This document shows, in pieces, positions 42,888-52,268 of a stretch of DNA of 64,000 nucleotides. Within the stretch, counting starts at the first letter, position 1. Every line of letters begins with the position of its first letter. The stretch is from Streptomyces uncialis. GTDB taxonomy: Bacteria; Actinomycetota; Actinomycetes; Streptomycetales; Streptomycetaceae. A model generated the notes under the pieces. That model searched no databases. It saw only the letters and a program-made list of their open reading frames with translations, and was not told the DNA's origin. The DNA lies in assembly GCF_001905345.1 (NCBI RefSeq), contig NZ_LFBV01000004.1, positions 434,001 to 498,000 on the forward strand, written 5' to 3'. The position numbers were made by a program, and so were the translations under genes.

Positions 42888-43847
42888 ATGGAACCCTCAC
42901 TGACGACGAACGAGGAGCACCGCGCCACCGCCCGGCGCCTCCTCGGCCACGGCGACCGGGGCCGCCGCGCCCGCGCCGCCACCGCCGTACGGGCCGTCCT
43001 GCGCGACGGCCGCGGCGCGGTGGGCGCCGCACTGCTCGCCGTGTTCACCCTGGTCGCCGCCACCGCTCCCTGGCTGGCACCACAGGACCCCCGGGCCGCC
43101 GCCTCCTTCTCCGCGGACATCATGGCCGGACCCTCCGCCGGCCACTGGCTCGGCACCGACGAGAACGGGCGCGACCTGCTCTCCCAACTGATACTCGGCA
43201 CCCAGGACACCATGCTCGTCGGCTTCACCGCGGCCCTCGTGTCCTCCGTCATCGGCACCGCCGTCGGTGTCGCCGCCGGATACTTCGGCGGCTGGGTCGA
43301 CCGGGCCCTCGGCGTCCTCAACGACTGGTTCCTCGTACTGCCGATGATCCCGGTCACCGTGCTCGCCGCGAGCCTCCTCGGCAACCGCGCCGCGGACCTC
43401 CCGCTCGGCCGCACCAGCGTGCTCATCCTCGTCATCGGCCTCTTCGGCTGGGCGGGCACCTCCCGCATCGTCCGCGCCGAGGTCATGTCCCTCAAACGCC
43501 GTGCCTTCGTGGAACGCTCCGTCGTGCTCGGCGCCGGACGCGCCCGGGTGATCCGCACCCAGATCCTGCCCAATGTGATGCCGCTCGTCCTCGCCAACGC
43601 CGTCGTGTACGTCGCGCTCGCGGTGCTCACCGAGTCCACCCTGTCCTTCCTCGGCCTCGGGGACCCCGACCGCTTCTCCTGGGGCGGCATGCTCCAGTCC
43701 GCCCAGGACTCCGGGGCGATGGGCAGCGGGGCCTGGGGCTACTTCCTCGCCCCCGGACTCGGCATCACCCTGGTCGTCCTCGGGTTCTCCCTGCTCGGCC
43801 ACGCCATCGAGAGCCGCGTCGACCCCCGCCTCAGGGAGCACCGATGA
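42888..43847 (+). CDS. Oligopeptide ABC transporter permease (DppC type)
   Basis: A 319-residue permease. The conserved periplasmic stretch APWLAPQDPRAAASFS...HWLGTDENGRDLLSQLILG and the EAA loop (EVMSLKRRAFVERSVVLGAGRARVIRTQILPN) identify the DppC/OppC type. GGGAGAG lies upstream of the chosen ATG (MEPSLTTNE); an ATG 33 bases earlier is possible. Its stop overlaps the next ATG by four bases. Confidence 0.92.
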   Translation: MEPSLTTNEEHRATARRLLGHGDRGRRARAATAVRAVLRDGRGAVGAALLAVFTLVAATAPWLAPQDPRAAASFSADIMAGPSAGHWLGTDENGRDLLSQLILGTQDTMLVGFTAALVSSVIGTAVGVAAGYFGGWVDRALGVLNDWFLVLPMIPVTVLAASLLGNRAADLPLGRTSVLILVIGLFGWAGTSRIVRAEVMSLKRRAFVERSVVLGAGRARVIRTQILPNVMPLVLANAVVYVALAVLTESTLSFLGLGDPDRFSWGGMLQSAQDSGAMGSGAWGYFLAPGLGITLVVLGFSLLGHAIESRVDPRLREHR

Positions 43848-44869
43848 ACACCGTCCCCACGAACCTCCGCCCCCCGCTGCTCACCGTGCGGGGCCTGACC
43901 GTCGCCCGCAAGGACCTGCCCACCGCCCGGATCGTGGACGGCGTCGACCTCGATCTGCGCCGCGGCGAGGCCCTCGGCCTCGCGGGCGAGTCCGGCTGCG
44001 GCAAGACCACCACCGCGCTCGCCCTCCTCGGCCTGCTCCCCGACGCCCTGGTCCGCACCGCGGGCGAACTCCTGCTCGACACCGAGCACGGACCGCGCCC
44101 CCTGCACACCCTGTCCCCACGCGGGATGCGGGCGGTGCGCTGGCGGCGCGTCTCCATGGTGTTCCAGGGCGCGATGAACGCCCTCGACCCCGTCATGCGC
44201 GTCGGCGACCAGATACGCGAGGCCATCCGGCTGCACCGCCCGGAACTCGACCGCGCCGCCGCCGACGCCCGCGTCCACGAGCTCTTCGACCAGGTCCGGC
44301 TCGACCCGGCCCGGGCCCGCTCCTACCCGCACGAGTTCTCCGGCGGACAACGCCAGCGACTGATGATCGCCCTCGCCCTGGCCTGCGGACCCGACCTGAT
44401 CATCGGCGACGAACCGACCACCGCCCTGGACGTCATCACCCAGCGCCGCATCCTCGACCTGCTCGACGAACTCCGCCGGGAACTCGACCTGTCCGTCCTG
44501 CTGATCACCCACGACCTGTCCGTCCTCGCCGAGACCTGCGACCGCGTCGCCGTCATGTACGCCGGACGCGTCGTCGAGGCCGGGGACGTGGACCAGGTCT
44601 ACGGCTCCCCCCAGCACCCCTACACCCAGCGGCTGCTCGCGTCGTTCCCCGCCGTCGGCGGCCCCCGCGAACTCCCCCCGCCGATCCCCGGCGCCCCGCC
44701 CGACCCCGCCGCCCCCGAACCGGGCTGCGCCTTCGCCCCGCGCTGCCACGCGGCGGTGGACCGCTGCCGCGCCGACGCCCCGACGGCCCGCGCCCACCCC
44801 CATGAGTCCCACACCGCGCGCTGCCACCTCCTGCCGTGGCCCGCCCCGGCCCCGGAGGCCGCACGATGA
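43844..44869 (+). CDS. Oligopeptide ABC transporter ATPase (DppD type)
   Basis: A 341-residue ATP-binding protein. Walker A GESGCGKTT, signature EFSGGQRQRL, Walker B LIIGDEPTTALD, and H-loop LLITHDLSVL are all present. The C-terminal oligopeptide-transporter domain contains the Cys-rich segment PGCAFAPRCHAAVDRC. It overlaps both neighbours (ATGA). Confidence 0.94.
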   Translation: MNTVPTNLRPPLLTVRGLTVARKDLPTARIVDGVDLDLRRGEALGLAGESGCGKTTTALALLGLLPDALVRTAGELLLDTEHGPRPLHTLSPRGMRAVRWRRVSMVFQGAMNALDPVMRVGDQIREAIRLHRPELDRAAADARVHELFDQVRLDPARARSYPHEFSGGQRQRLMIALALACGPDLIIGDEPTTALDVITQRRILDLLDELRRELDLSVLLITHDLSVLAETCDRVAVMYAGRVVEAGDVDQVYGSPQHPYTQRLLASFPAVGGPRELPPPIPGAPPDPAAPEPGCAFAPRCHAAVDRCRADAPTARAHPHESHTARCHLLPWPAPAPEAAR

Positions 44870-45714
44870 GCGACCAGCCCCTCTTCGCCGTCGAGGATCT
44901 CGGCGTCACCTTTCCCGCCCGCACCCGGGGCGCCGCCCCCGTCACCGCGCTCAGCGGCGTCGACCTGACCTGGGACGAGGGTGAGGTGCTGGGCCTGGTC
45001 GGGGCCTCCGGCAGCGGCAAGTCCACCCTCGGCCGGACCTTGACGGGCCTTCAGCGGCCCAGCCACGGCACGGTCCGGTTCCGCGGCCGGCCCCTGGACG
45101 GAACACCCGACCGCGCCTTCCGGCGCAGCGTCCAGATGATCTTCCAGGACCCCTATCAGTCCCTCAACCCCCGCCGGACGGTCGGTGCGCAGGTACTGGA
45201 AGGGCTGGAGATCCAGGGCATCGGCACCCCCGGCGAGGACCGTACCGCCCGCGCGGTCGCGGCCATGGAACGCTGCGGGCTGGCCCCCGCCGAACGCTAC
45301 TGGCACCGCTACCCCCATGAGCTGTCCGGCGGTCAGCGCCAGCGTGTGGTGATCGCCGCCGCCGTCGCCCTCGGTCCCGAGGCGCTGATCTGCGACGAAC
45401 CGGTGTCCGCCCTCGATGTCTCGGTCCGCTCCCAGGTGCTCGGACTGCTCGACGCGCTGCGCCGGCAGGAGGGCATCGGGCTGCTGTTCATCACCCATGA
45501 CGTGGGCCTCGCCTGGGCCCTGTGCGACCGGGTGGCAGTCCTCCACCAGGGCCGCGTCGTCGAGTACGGCGACACCGCCGACGTCCTCGGCGCCCCCCGC
45601 CACCCGTACACCCGTGAACTCCTCGCCGCCGTCCCGAAGCCCCCATCGCCCCGGCCGGTACCCGCCGTCACGGTTGGTGGGTTGCCCAATGCGCCTACAG
45701 GGCAAGACACTTGA
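44866..45714 (+). CDS. Oligopeptide ABC transporter ATPase (DppF type)
   Basis: A 282-residue ATPase with Walker A GASGSGKSTLG, signature LSGGQRQRV, Walker B LICDEPVSALD, and LLFITHDVGLA. It is shorter at the C-terminus than DppD and lacks the Cys motif. It would pair with DppD as a heterodimer on the inner face of the permease. Confidence 0.94.
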   Translation: MSDQPLFAVEDLGVTFPARTRGAAPVTALSGVDLTWDEGEVLGLVGASGSGKSTLGRTLTGLQRPSHGTVRFRGRPLDGTPDRAFRRSVQMIFQDPYQSLNPRRTVGAQVLEGLEIQGIGTPGEDRTARAVAAMERCGLAPAERYWHRYPHELSGGQRQRVVIAAAVALGPEALICDEPVSALDVSVRSQVLGLLDALRRQEGIGLLFITHDVGLAWALCDRVAVLHQGRVVEYGDTADVLGAPRHPYTRELLAAVPKPPSPRPVPAVTVGGLPNAPTGQDT

Positions 45715-45743
45715 CGCCGCATCAGTGCGCGACGACGAGAATC

Positions 45744-46877
45744 ATGGGGGCTACCGCAGTGGTGAACGAGAATATGCTGAACGGGCTGCACCGGCTGCTG
45801 TTCCGCGTACTGCGCGTCCGTCTGCTGTGGCTGATCGTTCTCGTGCTCGCCCTGTTCGGCGTGCTCGACGTCGTCCAGGCGCTCATCACCGCCGGGGTGA
45901 TCACGGTCGTCCTCGTCGCCGCCCGGTGGTCCCTGCGCAGGGCGTTCGCCCCGCGCGTCACCGCGCTCTGCCCGGTGCGCGGCGACGGGCGCACCCTGCT
46001 GGCCGTCGCCGGACCCCGGCGGCGGATACAGGTCACCGACCCGGCCACCGGCTCCGCCGTCACCGTGCTCAAGGGCCACCGGGGCTGGGTGATGGCGCTG
46101 TGCGAGGTGGACACCGGGGACCGTGTCCTGCTCGCCTCCGCGGCGAGGGACCGCACGGTAGGGCTCTGGGACCCGGAGACCGCCGCGGAGGTCGCCGTCC
46201 TCACCGGCGCGGGTATCGGGCCGTCGTCCGTGTGCCAGGTGCGCGCGCCCGGCGGGGTCCTCGTCGCCTCGGGCGCGCAGGACGGCAAACTGCGGCTGTG
46301 GCGACCCGAATCCGGTGCGCCGGTCCATGTCCTGGCCCCGGAGGCCGGTGAGGTCATGGCCGTCTGCGGGGTGCCCGTCAAGGGCGGGCACGGGGAACTC
46401 CTCGCCTCCGGCCACACCGACGGGACCGTGCGGCTGTGGGACCCCACCACCGGCGAGCCGGTCCGCACGCTCACCGGTCACGTCGGCGGCTGGCCCAACG
46501 CGCTGTGCGTGGTGCCAGGACCGAAGCGCGTCCTGCTTGCGTCGGCCGGGACCGATGAGCGGGTACGGCTGTGGAACCCCGCGACCGGGAACCAACTCCG
46601 CGCGATGAAGGACGACTTCGGATGGCTCCACGCGCTGTCCCCGGTCACGTACGGGGGCCGGACCCTGCTCGCGTCCGGGGGCGACGGGCCGGGCGTCAAG
46701 CTCTGGGACCCGGCCGACGGCAGCCTGGTGGACACCGTCGGCGGCGCCGCCTTCATCTTCGGCCCCTACGGCTGCGGCTGGGTCCGCGCGCTGTGCCAGG
46801 TCGAGGTGGCCGGTGAACCCCGGCTCGTCACCGGCGGCTACGACAAGCGGATAGGCGACTGGCCCCTCACGGCGTGA
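45744..46877 (+). CDS. Membrane-anchored WD40 beta-propeller protein
   Basis: A 377-residue protein. Residues about 20-65 include two hydrophobic helices (LLWLIVLVLALFGVLDVV, ALITAGVITVVLVAARW). The rest is a propeller with seven blades. Each ends in a strand resembling LWDPxTG (VTDPATG, LWDPETA, LWRPESG, LWDPTTG, LWNPATG, LWDPADG and a last WPLTA). There is no kinase or NTPase domain. The frame opens at a TTG overlapping the DppF stop, so coupling to the transporter is possible; the first good ATG is used here. A scaffold role at the membrane is inferred. Confidence 0.78.
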   Translation: MGATAVVNENMLNGLHRLLFRVLRVRLLWLIVLVLALFGVLDVVQALITAGVITVVLVAARWSLRRAFAPRVTALCPVRGDGRTLLAVAGPRRRIQVTDPATGSAVTVLKGHRGWVMALCEVDTGDRVLLASAARDRTVGLWDPETAAEVAVLTGAGIGPSSVCQVRAPGGVLVASGAQDGKLRLWRPESGAPVHVLAPEAGEVMAVCGVPVKGGHGELLASGHTDGTVRLWDPTTGEPVRTLTGHVGGWPNALCVVPGPKRVLLASAGTDERVRLWNPATGNQLRAMKDDFGWLHALSPVTYGGRTLLASGGDGPGVKLWDPADGSLVDTVGGAAFIFGPYGCGWVRALCQVEVAGEPRLVTGGYDKRIGDWPLTA

Positions 46878-46908
46878 CGACGGCGGTCGTGCCCGTCGTC
46901 GTCACGCC
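46871..46908. terminator. Hairpin terminator between convergent WD40 and P450 genes
   Basis: GGCGTGACGACG and its exact 12-base complement enclose a 14-base loop. The stem begins within the last codons of the WD40 gene. Confidence 0.55.
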
Positions 46909-46953
46909 GTGGGCGGCCGGTCGGCCACGAGGTGACGGGCACCCGCCGGGGCT

Positions 46954-48159
46954 TCACCAGGTGACGGGCAGGGCCAGGGGGTAGCGCCAGATCGACGTCC
47001 TGTTCCACTCCACCTCCCCGGCGGGCCGCGCCAGGGTCAGCCTGGGGAACCGCCTCAGCAGCGTCCCGATCGCGATCTCGATCTCGGCCTGGGCCAGCGG
47101 CGCCCCGAGACAGTGGTGCGCGCCCCAGCCGAAGGTCATGTGCGAGGGCCCGGCCCGGCCCGTGTCCAGCTCGTCGGGCCGCTCGAACTTACGGGCGTCC
47201 CGGTTCGCCGTCAGGTACGACACATGCACGATGTCGCCCGCCCGGATCGTCACCCCGCTCAGCTCCACGTCCTCGGTGGCCACCCGGGGGATGCCGACCC
47301 CCTTGCGGAACGGGATGAGGCGCAGGAGCTCGTCGAGGGTCCGGCGCAGCTCCCCGGGCCGCTCCCGCAGCGCGGCGGCCAGCGCGGGCCGGGTCAGCAG
47401 GGTGAACGAGATGTTCCCCAGCTGGTACATCGTGGTGTCCTGCCCGGTGATCAGCAGGACCATCGCCATCACGGCCAGCTCGTCGTCGTCCAGGAGCTCG
47501 TCGCCGTCCCGGGCCGCGGCCAGCACACTGATCAGGTCGTCGCCGGGGTCCGCGCGGCGTCGTGCCGTCAACTCCGTGAAGTAGGAGCGCAGTTCCGCCT
47601 TGGCCCGGACGGCGGCGGCCCGGTTGTCGAGGCCGACGTCCATCATGGTGCGCGCGTGGGCCCGCAGTCCGGCCTGGTCGGCGGCGGGGATCTCCAGGAT
47701 GTCGCAGATGGTGAGGAGCGGGAGCGGCCCGGTCAGCCGCTCCACCAGGTCCGCCGCCGCGGGCCGCCGCTCCATCCCGTCCAGCAGCTCGTCCACGGCG
47801 CTCTGGATACGGGGCCGCATCCGGGCGATCTGCCGCGGGGCGAACCCCTTGGCCACCAGCCGCCGCAACCGGCTGCTGACCGGTGGGTCCATCACATTGA
47901 TCGCCTCGGCCTGGACGATCGGCTCCGGCGTCATCCGGGGGAAGTCACGGCCGATCACGGCACTGCGGCTGAACCGCCGGTCGGTGGTCACCGTCCGCAC
48001 GTCGTCGTACCCGGTGACCAGCCAGGCCTCCTCCTCGCCGTAGGGCAGCCGGACCCGGGCGACGGGTTCCTCGTCCAGGAACCGCTGGAGCGTCGGGTCG
48101 AACTCCAGGGCCTCGGCATGGTCGAAGGGGCAGTGCTGCGTGCTGGAACGGGTGTGCAT
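46954..48159 (-). CDS. Cytochrome P450
   Basis: A 401-residue soluble bacterial P450. The haem-binding loop FGWGAHHCLGAPLAQAEIEI with the axial Cys, the EXXR motif (ELLR in RTLDELLRLIPFRKG), and the I-helix oxygen-activation segment LLITGQDTTM are present; here the usual AGxDT is GQDTT. GGAG nine bases before the ATG (MHTRSSTQHCPF) sets the start. No ferredoxin or reductase is adjacent. A MarR regulator is encoded upstream on the same strand. The substrate is unknown. Confidence 0.93.
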   Translation of the reverse strand: MHTRSSTQHCPFDHAEALEFDPTLQRFLDEEPVARVRLPYGEEEAWLVTGYDDVRTVTTDRRFSRSAVIGRDFPRMTPEPIVQAEAINVMDPPVSSRLRRLVAKGFAPRQIARMRPRIQSAVDELLDGMERRPAAADLVERLTGPLPLLTICDILEIPAADQAGLRAHARTMMDVGLDNRAAAVRAKAELRSYFTELTARRRADPGDDLISVLAAARDGDELLDDDELAVMAMVLLITGQDTTMYQLGNISFTLLTRPALAAALRERPGELRRTLDELLRLIPFRKGVGIPRVATEDVELSGVTIRAGDIVHVSYLTANRDARKFERPDELDTGRAGPSHMTFGWGAHHCLGAPLAQAEIEIAIGTLLRRFPRLTLARPAGEVEWNRTSIWRYPLALPVTW

Positions 48160-48364
48160 GAAGGGGATCTCCGGGGGTCGGTTCACATGCCGCGGCGGCG
48201 GGGCGGCGCCCTGGCCGGGAACCAGAGCGGTACCCGGCCCGCCGGCCGCGCACACAGGATCGCCGCTCCTCCCCGGAGATTCATCCTCGCGGCTCGAACG
48301 GGCGCGCCCACCCGTCCGCCGGCCGCGCCTCGCGCTCCGGCGCGCGTCGGTGGATCGGCCCAGC

Positions 48365-48883
48365 TCAGTGCCGTTGTGGCGGCTGCTCGGGCAGCAACTC
48401 CTTGATGGCGTCGGCCGCCTTCTGGCACATCCGTGCGAACGCCTCCCGCTCGTCGGGGTCCAGTACCGACATCGCCGCCCGCGCGTTCTCCCGGCGACCG
48501 CGCGCGTTGCGGGCGAGGAAGACATGACCGGCACGGGTCAGGGACGTCGTCTGCTCACGTCTGTCCTCGCCGAGCGCCGCCTGTACGACCAGCCCCAGAT
48601 CCTTCACCACCCGCAGCGACTTGGAGACGGTCTGCCGGGACACCCCGAGCGACCCGCTGAGCAGTGAGGGGGTCATGGGGCCGCGGACGCGCAGGATCTC
48701 CAGCACGTCGTACTGCTGCCAGTTGATCGGCTTTGGGCCGCTGCCGGCGCGCCGGGCGACCAGGACGCACTGGAGCGAGGACAGCGCGTCCTCCAGACTC
48801 GGGGCGCCCCGCGCCGGGGGCGGTACGGTCTCGGGTCCGGTCACCGCGGCACTCCACTTCCGCGGGGTGCCCGGCCGCCGCAC
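48365..48883 (-). CDS. MarR-family transcriptional regulator
   Basis: A protein of about 172 residues with a winged HTH: YDVLEILRVRGPMTPSLLSGSLGVSRQTVSKSLRVVKDLGLVV, then the wing with LGEDRREQTTSLTRAG. A GTG with AAGG five bases before it is the chosen start; a TTG four codons earlier is possible. It lies 205 bp upstream of the P450 gene and could control it. MarR proteins typically respond to small phenolic or drug-like ligands. Confidence 0.85.
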   Translation of the reverse strand: MRRPGTPRKWSAAVTGPETVPPPARGAPSLEDALSSLQCVLVARRAGSGPKPINWQQYDVLEILRVRGPMTPSLLSGSLGVSRQTVSKSLRVVKDLGLVVQAALGEDRREQTTSLTRAGHVFLARNARGRRENARAAMSVLDPDEREAFARMCQKAADAIKELLPEQPPQRH

Positions 48884-49103
48884 CCCCGCCTTCAATTCAC
48901 TGAGGAACGCACTTTACCGCAGGCTGTTCCGATTTCGGCCAACGCCCGGCCGGTCGAACCGCATTCGGTGATTACCTCAAGGCGATTTCTTTTGGGAAAT
49001 CTTATCGGCGGAGCGGGTGTCGGCCCGGGGAGTGCTGCGGCCGCCCCGCCCGGGCGCGGATCGCTTCCTGGCGGCGACCCGTGACCCGTGACCGGCGGCC
49101 GGT

Positions 49104-49117
49104 GGTGACCGGTCACC
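49104..49117. promoter_or_regulatory. Perfect 14-bp palindrome upstream of the MarR gene
   Basis: GGTGACCGGTCACC lies in the 270-bp gap between the SRPBCC gene and the MarR gene, amid several degenerate copies of GTGACCGG. It could be a regulator site or part of the SRPBCC gene terminator. Confidence 0.35.
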
Positions 49118-49154
49118 CGGGGCGCGCGACGGGTGAAGGGCGGCCGGTGACCGG

Positions 49155-49574
49155 CTACCCGGCGTCGGCCTCCGCGACATCGGCGAGCCGACGCATCGCG
49201 TCCGGTACGCCCGCCGTGAGCAGCGCTCCGAGCTCCGCACCCGCTGACGGGCCCGCGATCTGGACCCCGTGCGTGATGCGTACCCGCCCGCCGGTCTCCG
49301 CGCGCAGCCGGTGTGTGAAGCCGATGACCGTCCCGTCCGGCATCCCGGTCTCGGTACGGAAGTCCGTGGGCGGCTGCACCTCGGTGACCGCGAGGGGTGC
49401 CGGGGGCAGGTCGTGCAGATGCAGGAAGCCGCTCGCCCCGGCGCCGAAGGGCCGGTCCAGCGTCAGTTCCTTGATCTCCGGGTCCCATTCCGGCCAGCGG
49501 GCCGGGTCCTCGTAGTAGGCCCAAATGGCTTCCGCCGCCGCACTGGTGGTGATGCTGTGCTCATAATTCCACAT
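49155..49574 (-). CDS. SRPBCC (START-like) domain protein
   Basis: A 139-residue single-domain protein with the family opening MWNYEHSITTSAAAEAIWAYYEDPARWPEWDPEIKE and later FTHRLRAETGGRVRITHGVQI. Such helix-grip proteins bind hydrophobic ligands or act as polyketide cyclases, or serve as stress proteins. GAGG six bases upstream fixes the start. It lies upstream of the MarR gene on the same strand but is separated by 270 bp. Confidence 0.85.
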   Translation of the reverse strand: MWNYEHSITTSAAAEAIWAYYEDPARWPEWDPEIKELTLDRPFGAGASGFLHLHDLPPAPLAVTEVQPPTDFRTETGMPDGTVIGFTHRLRAETGGRVRITHGVQIAGPSAGAELGALLTAGVPDAMRRLADVAEADAG

Positions 49575-49762
49575 GGCGTCCTCACGATCGAATGGTTTCT
49601 GCAAGGAAACCATATTTCGCGTGGTGGCCGTCATGGAATGCGGAATTCGGACGACTGTCCCGGGCACGGCGAAGTCGCGCGTACGCGTATGCCGCCATGC
49701 GTGGGGTTGCCCGTGCGTGGCGATGTTCCCGTGCACGGGGTGTTCCGCGTACGCGCCCCCGC

Positions 49763-50254
49763 TCAGCTCGCGTTGAGGACGGCGAATCCCGACTCGCCCC
49801 GCTCGAACCGCGCGAACAGCTCCGGGAGGGACGCCGGACCCGGGTGATCGATGAGCAGCACCCCTTGCTTCTCGCCGTCCGGCCCGGACGGCACGAAATC
49901 CGTCACCAGCTCACGGCGCAGCAAGGTGACCCGGTCCGCGTCGTCCGCGTCCGGGGGGAGTCCGGCCGACGGGCCGCCGGGACCACGGCCACCGGCCGGT
50001 TCGTCCGCGAGCACCTCACGGGACGCCGTGATCCTGACCGCGAGCCGGTCACCGACGCGTTCGTAGCGGGCCGCGAGGTCGAACGGCAGCAGATAGAACA
50101 CCCCTTCCTCGCCCTCGTGGCCGCGGTCCAGCAGTGCCAGGGCCGTCAGTTCGCCGGGGTCCTGGGAGTCGTGGTCCAGGGCGAGCAGCACCCCGGTGTC
50201 GTCCGGGCCGAAGGGCGGAACCGCGGTGATCCACATACGCGCCGAGTCGTCCAT
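49763..50254 (-). CDS. Hypothetical protein
   Basis: A 163-residue acidic protein without a recognised family. It opens MDDSARMWITAVPPFGPDDTG, has FYLLPFDLAARYERVGDRLAVRI, a disordered Gly/Pro/Asp segment near residue 90-100, and ends FARFERGESGFAVLNAS. It has no signal peptide or membrane helix. The ribosome site is weak. It is divergent from the nucleotidyltransferase-like gene. Confidence 0.6.
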   Translation of the reverse strand: MDDSARMWITAVPPFGPDDTGVLLALDHDSQDPGELTALALLDRGHEGEEGVFYLLPFDLAARYERVGDRLAVRITASREVLADEPAGGRGPGGPSAGLPPDADDADRVTLLRRELVTDFVPSGPDGEKQGVLLIDHPGPASLPELFARFERGESGFAVLNAS

Positions 50255-50498
50255 GGCCGGGAGTCTAGGTGGTGCGAGGCACGGCGGAACCGGCCCCCGC
50301 GGGCGCCGCGGAACCGACCACCTCGCGGGCGCCGCGCGAAGGCCGCCGGTCCGTCGTCGCGGGGGCGGGTAGGGTGCCCGACATGAAGCGATGACCCCGG
50401 CACACCGGTCCGTGCGACGCCGTCCGAGCCCTACCGCTCCGGCGTCCCGCCCCCGTGCCCGCGCGCCCTTCGCCCACCGCGCCCGATCGGAATCCCCT

Positions 50499-51248
50499 AT
50501 GACCGACGCACTCTTCCTCGACGACATCGCCGACCGCCTCGCCGCACTGACCGCCGTGCACGCCGTCGCCCTCGGCGGCTCCCGCGCCCAGGGAACCCAC
50601 ACCGCCGGCAGCGACTGGGACCTCGCCGTCTACTACCGGGGCCGCTTCGATCCGGCCGAACTGCGCGCCGTCGGCTGGGACGGCGAGGTCTGCGGGATCG
50701 GCGACTGGGGCGGCGGAGTCTTCAACGGCGGTGCCTGGCTCACGATCGACGGCCGCCAGGTCGATGTCCACTACCGGGACCTCGACTCCGTCGAGCACGA
50801 ACTCGCCGAGGCCCGCCAGGGCCGCTTCCACTGGGAACCGCTGATGTTCCACCTCGCGGGCATCCCCAGCTATCTGGTCGTCGCCGAACTCGCCGTGAAC
50901 CAGGTCCTGCGGGGCACCCTGCCCCGGCCCGGCTACCCGGCGGCGCTCCGGGAGGCGGCCCCACCGGTATGGCGGGGCCGGGCGGCCGGCACGCTCGGGT
51001 ACGCGCGCGGCGCCCATGTCCCCCACGGCCGGGCCACCGAGGTCGCGGGCGCCCTGGCCACCGCCGCCGCCCAGACGGCACACGCGGTGCTGGCGGCCCG
51101 CGGCGAGTGGGTGACCAACGAGAAGCGGCTGCTGGAACGGGCGGGCCTGCGGGGCGTCGACCCGCTGGTGGCCGCGCTGCGCCCGGAACCCGGCGCCCTC
51201 GCCCGGGTCCTGGACGACGCGGAGGCGCTGTTCGACGCCGCGCGCTGA
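50499..51248 (+). CDS. Nucleotidyltransferase-fold protein
   Basis: A 249-residue protein with the minimal nucleotidyltransferase motif near its N-terminus (VALGGSRAQGTHTAGSDWDLAVYY: the GS and DxD pair). A third acidic position is plausible in IDGRQVDVHYRD. The C-terminal half is helical and may act as a substrate-binding part. Members include antibiotic-modifying adenylyltransferase-like proteins and MNT antitoxins. No partner HEPN gene is next to it. The specific reaction is unknown. Confidence 0.78.
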   Translation: MTDALFLDDIADRLAALTAVHAVALGGSRAQGTHTAGSDWDLAVYYRGRFDPAELRAVGWDGEVCGIGDWGGGVFNGGAWLTIDGRQVDVHYRDLDSVEHELAEARQGRFHWEPLMFHLAGIPSYLVVAELAVNQVLRGTLPRPGYPAALREAAPPVWRGRAAGTLGYARGAHVPHGRATEVAGALATAAAQTAHAVLAARGEWVTNEKRLLERAGLRGVDPLVAALRPEPGALARVLDDAEALFDAAR

Positions 51249-51362
51249 ACGACGGGACGCGGTGAACGGGCGGGGTGCGGTGGGGGTGTGCCGAACGGCG
51301 GGGCGTGGTGAACGGCACCGCCCGGTCGACGGCGCCCGTACCCGTACCTCTAGCGTGGCCGC

Positions 51363-52268
51363 TCAGAGCTGGCGGAGGTGATCGCGCAGGGTGCGGGCGA
51401 CGTGTGCCATGAGCGCGTCCGCGCCCGGCTGGGTGGCGGCCGGGACCAGTGACTCGGTGAGGGCGGCCACGGCGAACGCCTGACCGTCCGCGTGCTCGAC
51501 GACACCGATCTCATGACGGAGGTTGAGCAGCGTCCCCGTCTTCGACGACCAGGTGGCCGCGTCGGAGTCGAAGTCCGGGGCGAGCCGGTGCCGGAGCACG
51601 TTGTGCGCCATCAGCCCGCGCACCCGCCCGGCCACCTCCGGATGGACCGGCGACGGTGTCCACAGGGCCTGGAGCAGCCCGACCCAGCTGCGGGCGGTAC
51701 CGGTGCTGGCGCGGGTGGTGTCGAGCTGCGGGACCCGGTGGCCGCGTCCGCCGGTGCCCGAGTCGATGGCGAGGGCGTGCGCGAGATGCGCCCCGTCGGC
51801 GTCGAAGCGTTCCACGGGGGTGTCGGACAGCTCGCTCACGCTGTGCCGGACGGTGATGCCGTCCACCCCGCACTCCTGGAGCAGGGCGGTGACCCGGGCG
51901 GGCGGGGTCAGCCCGAACAGGGCGTCCGCGGCCGACCCGTCGCTCACACAGGTGCTCAGGTACAGCAGATCGTCGATCGCGATCCGCGCGGGATGACGGA
52001 AGCGGCTCAGCCCGGTGGGGCCGGGCGTGGTGATCCGGCCGGGCGGCACATCGAGCGCCGTCGCCCCGTCGAGCTCGCCGCGCCGGACGCGTTCCGCCGT
52101 CGCCAGCGCGAGCGGGACCTTGACCAGGGAGGCGGCGGGCAGCGCGACATCCGGCTCGATGCCCACCTCCTCGCCGGAGCGCAGATCCCGGACGAGCAGA
52201 CAGCCGCGCAGTCCACCGTCCCGCAGTTGCCGCCGCATGTCGGCCAGCAAGCCCTCGGTACCCGTCAT
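51363..52268 (-). CDS. blaB: Penicillin-recognising serine protein, BlaB-like regulator
   Basis: A 301-residue beta-lactamase-fold protein without signal peptide. It has the three serine-enzyme boxes SLVK (in AASLVKVP), SDG (CVSDGSAAD) and KTG (SSKTGTLL). The class A deacylation motif ExxLN is not evident between them. In Streptomyces cacaoi, blaA (LysR type) and blaB form an operon that controls the divergent beta-lactamase gene, and BlaB has this composition. The gene order here is the same. The start ATG overlaps the LysR stop as TGATG. It may sense beta-lactams or peptidoglycan fragments in the cytoplasm. Confidence 0.8.
   Translation of the reverse strand: MTGTEGLLADMRRQLRDGGLRGCLLVRDLRSGEEVGIEPDVALPAASLVKVPLALATAERVRRGELDGATALDVPPGRITTPGPTGLSRFRHPARIAIDDLLYLSTCVSDGSAADALFGLTPPARVTALLQECGVDGITVRHSVSELSDTPVERFDADGAHLAHALAIDSGTGGRGHRVPQLDTTRASTGTARSWVGLLQALWTPSPVHPEVAGRVRGLMAHNVLRHRLAPDFDSDAATWSSKTGTLLNLRHEIGVVEHADGQAFAVAALTESLVPAATQPGADALMAHVARTLRDHLRQL

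Noticed and set aside
51363..52268. Second active beta-lactamase
   Set aside because: It lacks a signal peptide and a clear ExxLN motif, and its place next to a LysR gene fits the regulatory BlaB type better.
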